NCBI RefSeq assembly: GCF_037325665.1
Contig: NC_090261.1
Coordinates: forward strand, 29,626,515-29,690,514
Reading direction: 5' to 3'
Origin: Littorina saxatilis
Taxonomy: Eukaryota > Mollusca > Gastropoda > Littorinimorpha > Littorinidae
Length of the DNA: 64,000 bases
Shown here: positions 32,100 to 44,300 of the stretch, one piece after another
How the letters are laid out: each line of letters starts with the position of its first letter
How positions within the stretch are numbered: position 1 is the stretch's first letter
The notes under the pieces: model-generated
What the model was told of the DNA's origin: nothing
Databases searched by the model: none
What the model saw: the letters and a program-made list of their open reading frames with translations, nothing else
Translations under genes and position numbers: made by a program

Positions 32100-33385
32100 A
32101 TCAATGGGTCAATACCAAAAGCAGTGGGTCAGTCTATTCCACTCTTGGTCAGCACATTGACATTTTGACTCCCAGACGAAATGAATGGTCATTCAAAAAT
32201 TAAATACGGTGCATGTATTAAAACATCACTGGCCAATAAGCAATGGCCGGTCTAATTGCTGTATTCTTTTATAAACGAAGAGAGGGCAATTATAAGAACA
32301 CATGTCAACAGTACTGTTGCAGAGCTGATTTTGGTACATACAACTTAAATGTTGTCGTGAATCCATATGGCAACAAAAAGAAAAGGGGCAGGTGAAACCT
32401 TTGGGGTTGCGTAGGGAACAAGAAACACGCTTCAGAGTTCTGATGTACAGTCAGTCCACTTAAAAAAATACAGCGTACAATAACGGCACCCAAAAAGCCA
32501 AGGTCGATTCAGATGCCTGTCTCTCTCTTGAAACAAGCGACGCGCCGCGGTTTACAACAAATTCAAAGACCTTCGCTACATCCTGTCAGAAGCCAGACGT
32601 CACCACAAGGTCAATGTTGGTTGCAGCCTCATCACTTTGGATTTTGATCATCGATCGGAATGAAGTCTAACGAAGAGGTTGGTCATCGTTTTGTTTATTT
32701 TTTAATTTCTTCATGATTTGTTTTTCTCTGCATTCTCTTCGCTGGACACAATTTGAATGTTATTTTAGAGACGTTCATGCTAATCTTAGTTAGAAAGGAG
32801 TTCATTGGTTAATTAATTGCTACCAGATCGCTGTTATCTGGGCCGTTATCCGTTTGTTTGATTTTAAATCACCGCGAAAATTGAATGTGCATTATTTCCC
32901 GCCTCAGATCTGTAAGATAAAATATAATAGAATTTAAGAGGAAAGTCCCTCGGGACCTTTCGGGGGGAAACGCAGATTAATTGTAATAATAAATGTAAAA
33001 AGTATTTCGTGATTTTTATCACTAATGCGTGTAAGTAATAATGTTGCAAGTTTCGGTCAACTTGGCAAAACAAATTCTGAATTCATCATGTCTTGTTTGT
33101 TTATTGTTGATAGGATGAGGTTGGGTGATGATGATGATGCGCACGATGATGAGATGATTTACTTGATGATGACTATGGCGATGATGATGATGCTTGCTGA
33201 AATCAAACGTGCGCGCAAACGCACATGCTTCTTTTGGCAAACAAAAATGGCCTTAAAACTCAAACGGTTTACAAAACGATTTAAATCTTCTCATGAAAAA
33301 AGCAGTTCTAACCTTAATAGCATTAAATTACACAGTTCGTTTGAATGGCTATTTAGCTCGCGTAAACCACACACCTGTTTTTGTT
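32100..33385. other. Spacer with a weak candidate first exon of the zinc-finger gene
   Basis: Mostly unassigned. At 32660 an ATG opens MKSNEE up to a possible donor (gttggt) at 32678 in phase 0, which would join the phase-0 acceptor at 35135. GAT-rich sequence at 33125-33190 yields a Met/Asp open frame that I do not trust. Confidence 0.3.
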
Positions 33386-33389
33386 GTTT

Positions 33390-33715
33390 ATCTAACCCCT
33401 GAGCCATCGTGAACCCGTGTGATCCACTTTTCTTTTTTTTCACAATTTAGTAGTCAGTTTGTGATTTCAATGCGACTCGCTGTATCTGCAATAGCACGTT
33501 ATTGTGTACCTCTGAATCTAAAACGCAACAAACGGCTGCGAGTCACACGAACTAAGCGGTGGCGGTTGACCGTTCAAAGAAACTGGCGACATGCAGAACA
33601 TTCGTCTGCTACGAGAACCACTAGGATGTTCTCAAGCGGTGAGTGTTTAAACGAAACGATGTTTGTACTGTGTGTAAACGCCTGACAGTGTGTGTGATGG
33701 TTCACGGGAGATTTG
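33390..33715 (-). mobile_element. Partial, diverged copy of the AGGCACAGTAAGCCTCC element
   Basis: Contains 'ccctgagccatcgtgaaccc' at the left and ends in a diverged inverted-repeat end (gtgatggttcacgggag). Confidence 0.6.
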
Positions 33716-34180
33716 ACCATCCCTGCTCCGCTTGGACACTTGCTACAAATCAACACCCTGTCTACTTGCTGCAATGAGTTGGAATTTTTGTTTTGTTGAT
33801 ACATTTCTTAAAAGCCACTAGTTTGAATCTGCGAATTTAATTCCTTTACAAAAAAAATCAAACTCGGCGCAGGGAACGGTCAGGATTTTGATTTTTGTGG
33901 CATGTTCTTACCCAACGTAACAGCCTGGGCAGATCTGAGATAGCGTGCAGAAGGATGAAGCAATAAAGACATCGGACACCGATTGACCCAAAAAATAGAT
34001 TTCGCTATTGTGCACGTGATATTTTTAGAATGTGCTGAATCAAGTGTGGAAAAAAAGGAGAGAAATCAAGCGAAAAGACTTAATAATACAGAATTTGCAC
34101 CCTCGTTTATTTGATCATTGGCATGTCATCATATTCAAAATTCTGTATTATAAAGTATGTCCGGTAGATTTCTCTCATTT

Positions 34181-34982
34181 TTGACTCACATGCGAAGCAA
34201 AAGTGAGTCTATGTACTCACCCGAGTCGTCCGTCCGGACGTCCGGAAAACTTTAACGTTGGATATTTCTTGGACACTATTCAGTCTATCAGTACCAAATT
34301 TGGCAAGATGGTGTATGATGACAAGGCCCCAAAAAACATACATAGCATCTTGACCTTGCTTCGAGGTCAAGGTCGCAGGGGCCATAAATGTTGCCTAAAA
34401 AACAGCTATTTTTCACATTTTTCCCATTTTCTCTGAAGTTTTTGAGATTTAATACCTCACCTACATATGATATATAGGGCAAAGTAAGCCCCATCTTTTG
34501 ATACCAGTTTGGTTTACCTTGCTTCAAGGTCAAGGTCACAGGAGCTCTTCAAAGTTGGATTGTATACATATTTTGAAGTGACCTTGACCCTGAACTATGG
34601 AAGATAACTGTTTCAAACTTAAAAATTATGTGGGGCACATGTTATGCTTTCATCATGAGACACATTTGGTCACATATGATCAAGGTCAAGGTCACTTTGA
34701 CCCTTATGAAATGTGACCAAAATAAGGTAGTGAACCACTAAAAGTGACCATATGTCATGGTAGAAAGAGCCAATAAGCACCATTGTACTTCCTATGTCTT
34801 GAATTAACAGCTTTGTGTTGCATGACCTTGGATGACCTTGACCTTGGGTCAAGGTCACATGTATTTTGGTAGGAAAAATGTGTAAAGCAGTTCTTAGTGT
34901 ATGGTGTCATTGCTAGGTTTAGTTACCCTAAAGGTCGAGGTCGATCAAGCATGTGAGTCGTATGGGCTTTGCCCTTCTTGTT
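34181..34982 (+). mobile_element. ~800-bp repeat rich in AAGGTCA sites, copy 1
   Basis: Ends carry the inverted pair GACTCACATGC and GCATGTGAGTC. It contains many AAGGTCA/TGACCTT words, several as TCAAGGTCA. A direct copy with very high identity lies at 58993-59763. No coding frame. Confidence 0.75.
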
Positions 34983-35135
34983 TCACACTTGTTTCAACAC
35001 ATTCTGAAAATACTACAGATCAAATATTGACAACATATTAGCAGGGTCGATTTTTCGTTTTCGGGTCAATCGCTGTCCTATGTTTTTTAACATTAAGTTT
35101 CTGTAACAGAACTCCATGACATAAAAACTTTCCAG

Positions 35136-35349
35136 GAACAAGATGTCGGCCACGTCCCTACCACAGCGGCGTTTGGAGAGAACATTGAACCCAAGTTATC
35201 TGCAAAGCCTGGGCTCATCCCTCTAATGACGTCATGCGCTTACACGTCATCGCGACCTCCATCGACGTCATCGCTACCTGCGTTTGACACATTTTTCCAC
35301 TCGTCCGTTCCCCCTTCTCGTTCCGAGGGCACACCGAGGAGCCCAGACG
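35136..35349 (+). CDS. Zinc-finger gene, first exon seen
   Basis: Encodes EQDVGHVPTTAAFGENIEP and on to SEGTPRSPD plus one base, then the donor GTGAGA at 35350. Phase 1 matches the acceptor at 39832, making GGC. The 5' limit is uncertain: an acceptor at 35135 (phase 0) or at 35109 (phase 1) would fit the open frame. Confidence 0.55.
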
Positions 35350-38300
35350 GTGAGATGCTTGTACCAAATTGTAGTACAGATAAGAAGTTAAAGGCAGAGT
35401 CTTTCCCGTGAAACTGGTCGGCTTACCATTGCAGATCATGTGATAAATACATCCCTTCACTTCAACAAAAAAGCAAAACATTTTGACAGCTTCTTGTGCA
35501 GAGGGATTTTTTTTTCGTAAATTACTTTCACAGAGTATCACTAGTCCATTGAGAAATTTAAAAAATGACCACCTATAGCTGTCTCTGCACAGAAAGAGAT
35601 CAGGGTGTTGATTCTTCGTACGTGTCCAAGTGGAGGAATATTTTTCTGCTTTGTGAAAGCCTGGCATGATCTGAGATGGTGAGTCGAGTTGTTTATGCAG
35701 ACAGAACTGTGCCTTTAAATATATACGTATAGGCCTTCTATTGTATTTTGGATTTGATCTTGACTACGCTTTTACTTGTGGGTGATTGAAAATCTAAATT
35801 AGCCTTTCAGATTTGTAATTTGTATGTGTGTGCATATATACGGTACCATTTATGGTTGACTCGTAGATGTTGTTGCTTTAGGTTAAAATGGTGTGTGTGT
35901 GTCATCATCATGCATAACAAATAGAGAGAGAGGTAGAGAGAGTAATTGTGTGAATACAATGTAATCAGTGAATGGTATTTAGATCCAAAGTAAGCGACTC
36001 GAGGCCAAGAACTTTTCAAGTATACTGCACATGGCTGTTATGAAGTCATACAGCATGACTTCCCTTCTTTGTCTCTGTTAATCTAGGGAGAAAATATGTA
36101 TAAGTTACAGCTCCGTCCATCCATGGTATCGCCTGATATTTTGTCGAGACTGGGTCAATGAATATGATGACGTCACTCGAGGCTCTGCCGAGAGTGACGT
36201 CATTATATTCTTTCACCCCGTCGAGACAAAATATCACGCGATACCATGCATGGACGGAACTGTAACGTATATATGGCATGACCAAAGTAAAGAGAATTTG
36301 TCATGGGATGTGGCAACAAATCATTGGAAATTCACCATGGGCAATCAACCCAAGCCTAGAAGTTGTAGAACTATATTTTGTTTCAGTCTTGGCAAGGCCA
36401 GTTTTGTCCAGTTCCGGAAAAGACATAATGAATTCATTCACCCTGCCGAGACGAAAAAAACAATTCCACGGATAAAAACGTATAAGCTTATTATCCCGTG
36501 ACGCATCAAAGCTAAATTTTGTTTTGAAATGTCATTACAACGTACAGATAACTTATAACGACATAATCGCCTTCACAAGACAGGAAAAACGCACACTTTG
36601 TTTTTCGTCTGCTACAAATCTAGTCTTGTTGGTTGACGGAGAGAATAAAGCTTCAATCATACCTTCATCAACAGGAATAAATGCTCAATCCGCTGTCAGT
36701 TCGCAACTGAACCTTGTTTTTGGCTCACGAAGTGTAGCCTATGCGATCGTAACTTTGTCTGTCTGTGCGTGCGTGCGTATGTGCGTGCGTGCGTGTGTAT
36801 GTCTGTGGTAGAAACTTTAACATTTCGTCATTTGAAGACGTCACATTATGGCGTAAGAGGGTTAGACGTCACGCGAAGGAATGTCTCGGTCATTGTTAGT
36901 TTGAGCGGGCCGAGACTATTTGGCAGTCGTGTCTGTAAGTAGGCTACATGGAGACAGACAGATCTAGATCTAGTGTCTCTCTTTCTTGCACAGTGTCACC
37001 AATGCTTACTGTGTGTGTGTGTGTATGTGTGACGGAGTGGTTGAGTTTGTGTTACTGTTTGTCGATTTCTTCCGTGAGCCTTGAAGGCTTCGCCTCTTGT
37101 TTTCTTTAACTTTTTGGTTAACATTGAAACGGCAATCCAAAAGAGTGTTTCAGCTGTTTCAAGACAGAGGCTTAGCTCCTTCTTTTGAGTTGCTTTTCAG
37201 TCTAAAATGACACCGGAAGCGAACAAATTGTCGCGTATACTTTCGTCACAAAAAGACGTCATGACAAAGTTACACGCAAAGCGAAAGAGACTTTGACGTC
37301 ATTTACTTTTGTTTGGAATTTTCCGCCTGTTCCTAGCTTGTCAGTGAAGACCTGACGTGAGTAAGCTTACCCTTTGCAGCTGTGAAATAATCAGTCTTGT
37401 GTCTCGGTCGTGTAGGTACAGAGTTTGCTTCTGCAATCATTGTGTTCGTGTTGATGACGGCTTCATAAGATTTCCATTTTCTTGTTTCTGCGGCTGCGCA
37501 AGTTATTTTGCCTAGGTCATGGCCGAACTTTAGGCCTGCGAAGAAATATCGCTGGATATTTTCTCCCTAGATTAACAGAGACAAAGAAGGGAAGTCATGC
37601 TGTATGTATAAGTTACAGCTCCGTCCATCCATGGTATCGCCTGATATTTTGTCGAGACTGGGTCAATGAATATGATGACGTCACTCGAGGCTCTGCCGAG
37701 AGTGACGTCATTATATTCTTTCACCCCGTCGAGACAAAATATCACGCGATACCATGCATGGACGGAACTGTAACGTATATATGGCATGACCAAAGTAAAG
37801 AGAATATGTCATGGGATGTGGCAACAAATCATTGGAAATTCACCATGGGCAATCAACCCAAGCCTAGAAGTTGTAGAACTATATTTTGTTTCAGTCTTGG
37901 CAAGGCCAGTTTTGTCCAGTTCCGGAAAAGACATAATGAATTCAGTCACCCTGCCGAGACGAAAAAAACAATTCCATGGATAAAAACGTATAAGCTTATT
38001 ATCCCGTGACGCATCAAAGCTAAATTTTGTTTTGAAATGTCATTACAACGTACAGATAACTTATAACGACATAATCGCCTTCACAAGACAGGAAAAACGC
38101 ACACTTTGTTTTTCGTCTGCTACAAATCTAGTCTTGTTGGTTGACGGAGAGAATAAAGCTTCAATCATACCTTCATCAACAGGAATAAATGCTCAATCCG
38201 CTGTCAGTTCGCAACTAAACCTTGTTTTTTTCTTTAACTTTTTGGTTAACATTGAAACGGCAATCCAAAAGAGTGTTTCAGCTGTTTCATGACACAGGCT

Positions 38301-41300
38301 TAGCTCCTTCTTTTGAGTTGCTTTTCAGTCTAAAATGACACCGGAAGCGAACAAATTGTCGCGTATACTGTCGTCACAAAAAGACGTCATGACAAAGTTA
38401 CACGCAAAGCGAAAGAGACTTTGACGTCATTTACTTTTGTTTGGAATTTTCCGCCTGTTCCTAGCTTGTCAGTGAAGACCTGACGTGAGTAAGCTTACCC
38501 TTTGCAGCTGTGAAATAATCAGTCTTGTGTCTCGGTCGTGTAGGTACAGAGTTTGCTTCTGCAATCATTGTGTTCGTGTTGATGACGGCTTCATAAGATT
38601 TCCATTTTCTTGTTTCTGCGGCTGCGCAAGTTATTTTGCCTAGGTCATGGCCGAACTTTAGGCCTACGGAGAAATATCGCTGGATATTTTCTCCCTAGAT
38701 TAACAGAGACAAAGAAGGGAAGTCATGCTGTATCCAGCGATATTTCTCCGTAGGCCTAAAGTTCGGCCATGACCTAGGCAAAATAACTTGCGCAGCCGCA
38801 GAAACAAGAAAATGGAAATCTTATGAAGCCGTCATCAACACGAACACAATGATTGCAGAAGCAAACTCTGTACCTACACGACCGAGACACAAAACTGATT
38901 ATTTCACAGCTGCAAAGGGTAAGCTTACTCACGTCAGGTCTTCACTGACAAGCTAGGAACAGGCGGAAAATTCCAAACAAAAGTAAATGACGTCAAAGTC
39001 TCTTTCGCTTTGCTAACTTATGCGTGTAACTTTGTCATGACGTCTTTTTGTGACGACAGTATACGCGACAATTTGTTCGCTTCCGGTGTCATTTTAGACT
39101 GAAAAGCAACTCAAAAGAAGGAGCTAAGCCTCTGTCTTGAAACAGCTGAAACACTCTTTTGGATTGCCGTTTCAATGTTAACCAAAAAGTTAAAGAAAAA
39201 AAACAAGGTTCAGTTGCGAATTGACAGCGGATTGAGCATTTATTCCTGTTGAAGGTATGATTGAAGCTTTATTCTCTCCGTCAACCAACAAGACTAGATT
39301 TGTAGCAGACGAAAACCAAAGTGTGCGTTTTTCCTGTCTTGTGAAGGCGATTATGTCGTTATAAGTTATCTGTACGTTGTAATGACATTTCAAAACAAAA
39401 TTTAGCTTTGATGCGTCACGGGATAATAAGCTTATACGTTTTTATCCATGGAATTGTTTTTTTCGTCTCGGCAGGGTGAATGAATTCATGATGTCTTTTC
39501 CGGAACTGGACAAAACTGGCCTTGCCAAGACTGAAACAAAATATAGTTCTACAACTTCTAGGCTTGGGTTGATTGCCCATGGTGAATTTCCAATGATTTG
39601 TTGCCACATCCCGTGACAAATTCTCTTTACTTTGGTCATGCCATATATACGTTACAGTTCCGTCCATGCATGGTATCGCGTGATATTTTGTCTCGACGGG
39701 GTGAAAGAATATAATGACGTCACTCTCGGCAGAGCCTCGAGTGACGTCATCATATTCATTGACCCAGTCTCGACAAAATATCAGGCGATACCATGGATGG
39801 ACGGAGCTGTAACTTATACTTATGTGTTATAGGCTTAGGTCTTCAGACATTCACAGCGAGCGACAGCTTTGGAACATCAACAAGCCGTTCCAGTGACATT
39901 TCCAACAGAAGTACGAACAACTCGAAGGACCCAAGCTTGACAGTCAATGCCTCAACAGACAACGCGAATGACCGAAGGTTTTCAGCGGGAACGCCAATAC
40001 ACACTACTGAGACGATGCAGTTACCAGTTGTAAGCGCTTCCGAAAAGGACTTGAGCACAATTCCTTTTCCCAACGGTGCATCCAAGGGTGACCAGTATAA
40101 ACCAGACTTTTCTCCACACACCACCAGCGGTGTTAACAGTGCCACACTTGGCGCTAACAGAAGCCTGAGTGACTCGAGCATATCCAAGGGAACACAGGCT
40201 TCTCATGCCTCCGCGTCGGTCTTTACTTCACTGACTTCAGTTCGTCCCTTGATCTCGAACGCAAGCAGGACAGCACCCTACCGTCCGTCGAGTTCAAAAC
40301 ATTCAGCTCCAGCTAGTGAGAAGGTCTTCACTAAAACTGCTCTCCCGCTGCAACGTCCCGAAGAGAGACTAATCAAAGATGCACGACAATTTTCACTCCC
40401 GGATGGTTCCTTGACATGCAGCTCGGGAGAACGATTTCCAAGCGATGCCCAGCGTACCGTCAGGAAATCATTTACACTCTCGCCAACCTCCAAGAGAGGA
40501 ATGTCCGAGAACGTTCAGTTTTCTGCGCCATCATCACCACATCCACCTCGCAGCAGCTGCAGCAGTTTATTCCGACCAGTGGGGGTGATCCTGACGAAGA
40601 ACGCTTCTTCTTCTGCCCCTGCTGTTGCTACCTCTGTCGTGTCCAGTTGCAGCTCGTTAGCTGGACAGTGTGTGAATCTGGGTTCTACCTATCTCTACTG
40701 TTGTTCACCACAGCAAGCGGTTCCCAGGACATCGACAAGCAGCGTCCGTTCCTTGAGCACATACAACACGAGCGGCAATGTCTATTTGTCTGGTGGGGCT
40801 GGATCTGGAGGGATTGGTTCTGGATCAAGAGGGATCGGTTCAGGATCTGGAGGGATCGGTTCAGGATCTGGAGGGATCAGTTCTGGATCTGGAGGGATTG
40901 GTTCTGGATCTAGAGGGATTGGTTCAGGATCTGGAGGGATCGGTTCAGGATACAGAGATGGCCACTTCTCCTATTCCAGCGGATCTTTTCAGAGTCAGGT
41001 TTGCTCTAAGAACAGGCAAGCCTACGTGGATCTTAAGAGAAAGCAAGGATATTCAGGCACCAACAAAGGCTATCCCAACGTCAAGAAAGATTATACCAAA
41101 GGCGGAACATCCTATCAAATCCAAGGATTCATGAACAAAACCGAACCATATCAGTCGAACGACCCAAACCGTCCAAGAAACGAGCAGTTTCAGCAGCCAA
41201 ACACAAGCAGTGTCTACTCTGTGGTACTCGACCATCTGCCGACAATTCAGAATCAAAATCATCGAAGCATGACAGAAGAACAAGCTGAATTTGTGGGTGG

Positions 41301-44300
41301 AGGTCATGCGTCGATGCAGAAGTCTACAACAGGCCTCAGGGGTACCTCCTTTGCCCCGCACGTGGAGTACTCGAGGAGAGAAGTCAAACAAGATCCCTTC
41401 GGTTTTGGTGGAGACAGCGTCGGCGAGAATGTGAGCGTCGTCACCATCCCGGCTCCAGACACCTCTCTCTACATGGCAAACCACGGCGGTACCACGTCTC
41501 AGACAGAGAGCGAGTTTTCTTTGCAGGACGTTAAGATGCAACTGATCGTCAGCACTTCAGCATCGGACATTTCGCTACAACCGCTACCACCACCATCAGA
41601 GGTACTTCCACCTCTAACCCTTCTTCCGCCTCCACCCCCACCCCTGCCACCATCACCTTCCACTATCTGTCACGACAACCAGCCCCCTAGTTATGACGTC
41701 GCAGATGAGTCACATCCAGGCCTTGACATGCTGAGTGACGTTAGTGTCCTCGTGGGGTCTATGACGTCACAGAACGGCGCAAGACCCAAAAAGTGCAGCA
41801 GAGGCACAAACAGTGACTCGTACCAAACAACCAGAGAGACTGAGTCCCTCCCGTCGGCCCCCGCGGCGACTTACATTGGAACAATCAACGGAGATCGCGG
41901 GTCCAACGGTGCTGTGAATCGCAGTCAAGCCCATGACGACGCCCAGGCTGACAGTGAAGCTTCGTACACTTTGATGGCTCCGGCACCTCTCCTGCAAAGC
42001 GCAGGCATCCTTCAAGGCTGCAGCAAGCGAGATCTCTCCCACTATAAGATGTACACTACCAAAACCCAGCCCAAACCCCCGAGCAGGTTCACAGTAAGTC
42101 CAGTGCCTGATCCTTTATATGTTCGTGATTCTGGTGAGATCCAGCGCAGTAGTCCAAGTCTGGTTCTAAAGATTCAAAGACAGGTCATTGCATCTGCTGA
42201 AGGTACGACGGTACAGCGCGGAAGACCTCGAAAGAAAGTGGAAAGTGAGAAGACAAGCAGGCAACGAGGTGAAGTCACCAAAAAACGGAGGGGAAGACCG
42301 AAGAAGACCCAACAAGATCAAGTTTTCAAGGCAGTTTCTGCAGATGCTCCAGGATTGAAGAATATGGCAGCCCAGCAAACTAAACCGACTGGCAAGACTC
42401 CCGCTTACCAGATCAAGCCACCTCAAATGCGAGTTCAGAACGCTTCTGGGGATTGTTGGTCCCAAACGGATGGTTGCCATGGTTTCAAATTCACGTCAAG
42501 TCAGCAAAACTCGAAGCGTGCAACAGAATCCAACCCTGTTACCTTCAACACTCTAGACTTGAGAGCAGTAGACACATCACACACGAGGGTGTCTATGCAG
42601 AAGGATAGTCCAAGTCAAAAGGGGAGGTCAAGGTACCAGCCAACCTCTGATGCTCAGAAGGGCAATACAGCCTCCCACACGCAGACAACTACCGAGCGCT
42701 GTACATGTGGGCAAGGTGGAGCATCCTCAGTGAACACCCAAACAGTTTCACTCCCTTCGTCACAGTCTGTGGTCGTTTCCAGTGGCAATGAGAAACTCGC
42801 TTGGTCCGCGTCATCTTCAACAGTAACGAGACCAGAGGATAACCAGATTATCGATGTTATCAAAACGCACCAGTGTCCAGATTTCGATCCACTCGTCATC
42901 GCTGAGGAGGAAGTGACAAGCACGGAGCCAGATGAAGATGCAAATCCAAACGGCCAGGGAACCAAGCGCAACCGTCGTCCTTTTCACGAAAACAGCCAGG
43001 CTGTGCAAATGGCCGCAGATCGTCTGGACACCAGCAAGGCAAGACGTAGGGGTCATATCTGCGTTTCCTGCTTCTCCATCCCCTCTTCTTCCTCTGACGA
43101 GTCTGCAAGCCCAGCTTTTCAGAAAGCGGATCTACATTCACTAAAAAAGAAAAAGAGCGTCGGAAAGTTGTTGAAGCTCTTGACGGCGAAGAAGCACAGC
43201 GAGGCAAAAGAGAACCAAGGCCTGCCTTGTGAGATATGCGGTAGAAAATACTCCACACCTCAAACGCTGACTCGCCACAAACGCGTCTTCCATCCGTCCC
43301 TCTTTTCCCCCAACGCAACTTACATGGAGCTGCCTTTGATGTCTCCGTTCTCCCCAAGGCTTCCTCTCTCACCCTCTTCCCTCCACTCAGCCATGTCGTC
43401 AGAGGCACAGGCATCACAGCAGAGTCATGCTTCTCTTCAAACCGAGCAAGACGGCAACACATCGACCAAGAGAACAAAGAACCAAGCGGCTTCAAGCCCT
43501 GACAGAAAGAGCATGGGATGGGACATGGACAACTCTGAGAATGAAATGTGGGAACCCAAGGCCAAAAGACCCAAAAAGAAGAAGAAGAGGAAGAAGGCCA
43601 TAAAGAAAGAATTCGTTCAGAAGAATGCGGCGACAGTGGAAGGTGAACAGAAGAATGTCAAAGTCAAGGGCAAGGGTCGAGGCAAATTTTCGTGGCCGAA
43701 AAGAGGCAAGATGGCCATGAAGACGAGGCAGAGATCCCGGTCGTACTACTCCGGCATGAAGGGTGGCCTCAACTTCAGGACCAAGAAGCGAACCCGTATC
43801 AATTCTACGGTAAGTCTCACTTTCGAGCATTTTCAAGACAACATTCAGCTTTTTGGTTGGTTGGTTGCTAGGTGAGTGAGCGGGTTGGATTGTTGCTTGC
43901 TTGTTTTCGCTACTACCCCCTACCCCAACCACCCACCGAAATTACCATAATGTCACCCACCACCAACATTCAGCATTGTGGTTGGTTGTTGGGTTACATG
44001 GTTGCTTTCGCTATTACCCCATAGGTACGTACCCAAGCATCCACTGAATTACCACTGCAAAGTACTTATTTATTCTCACCGTCAAACAACAGGCAGCTGT
44101 TTGGTTGTCTGGTTAGTTGGCCTTTTGGTAAGTTGCTTGTTTTTGCTATTCAAGATACAAGAAGTTTTATTGTCCTCATCAATACAAGGAAATTTGGCAT
44201 GTGTGTGGCAAGACATGATACACTGATACATAGACATTTACAAAACACAACTGAAGTTCAATATCAGCACACCCTTACGCAACATACCCACTACTTCAGA

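Noticed and set aside
33025-33402. 125-codon frame with Met/Asp-rich segment
   Set aside because: Caused by a GAT-type repeat; the rest overlaps the start of a repeat copy.
37482-38009. 175-codon frame in the palindrome-ended repeat
   Set aside because: Runs through both arms of a palindrome and is shared only among local repeat copies; no recognisable domain.
39793-39832. ATG at 39793 as the start of the zinc-finger protein
   Set aside because: It lies in the end of the inverted-repeat element; the phase match with the exon ending at 35349 supports an acceptor at 39832.
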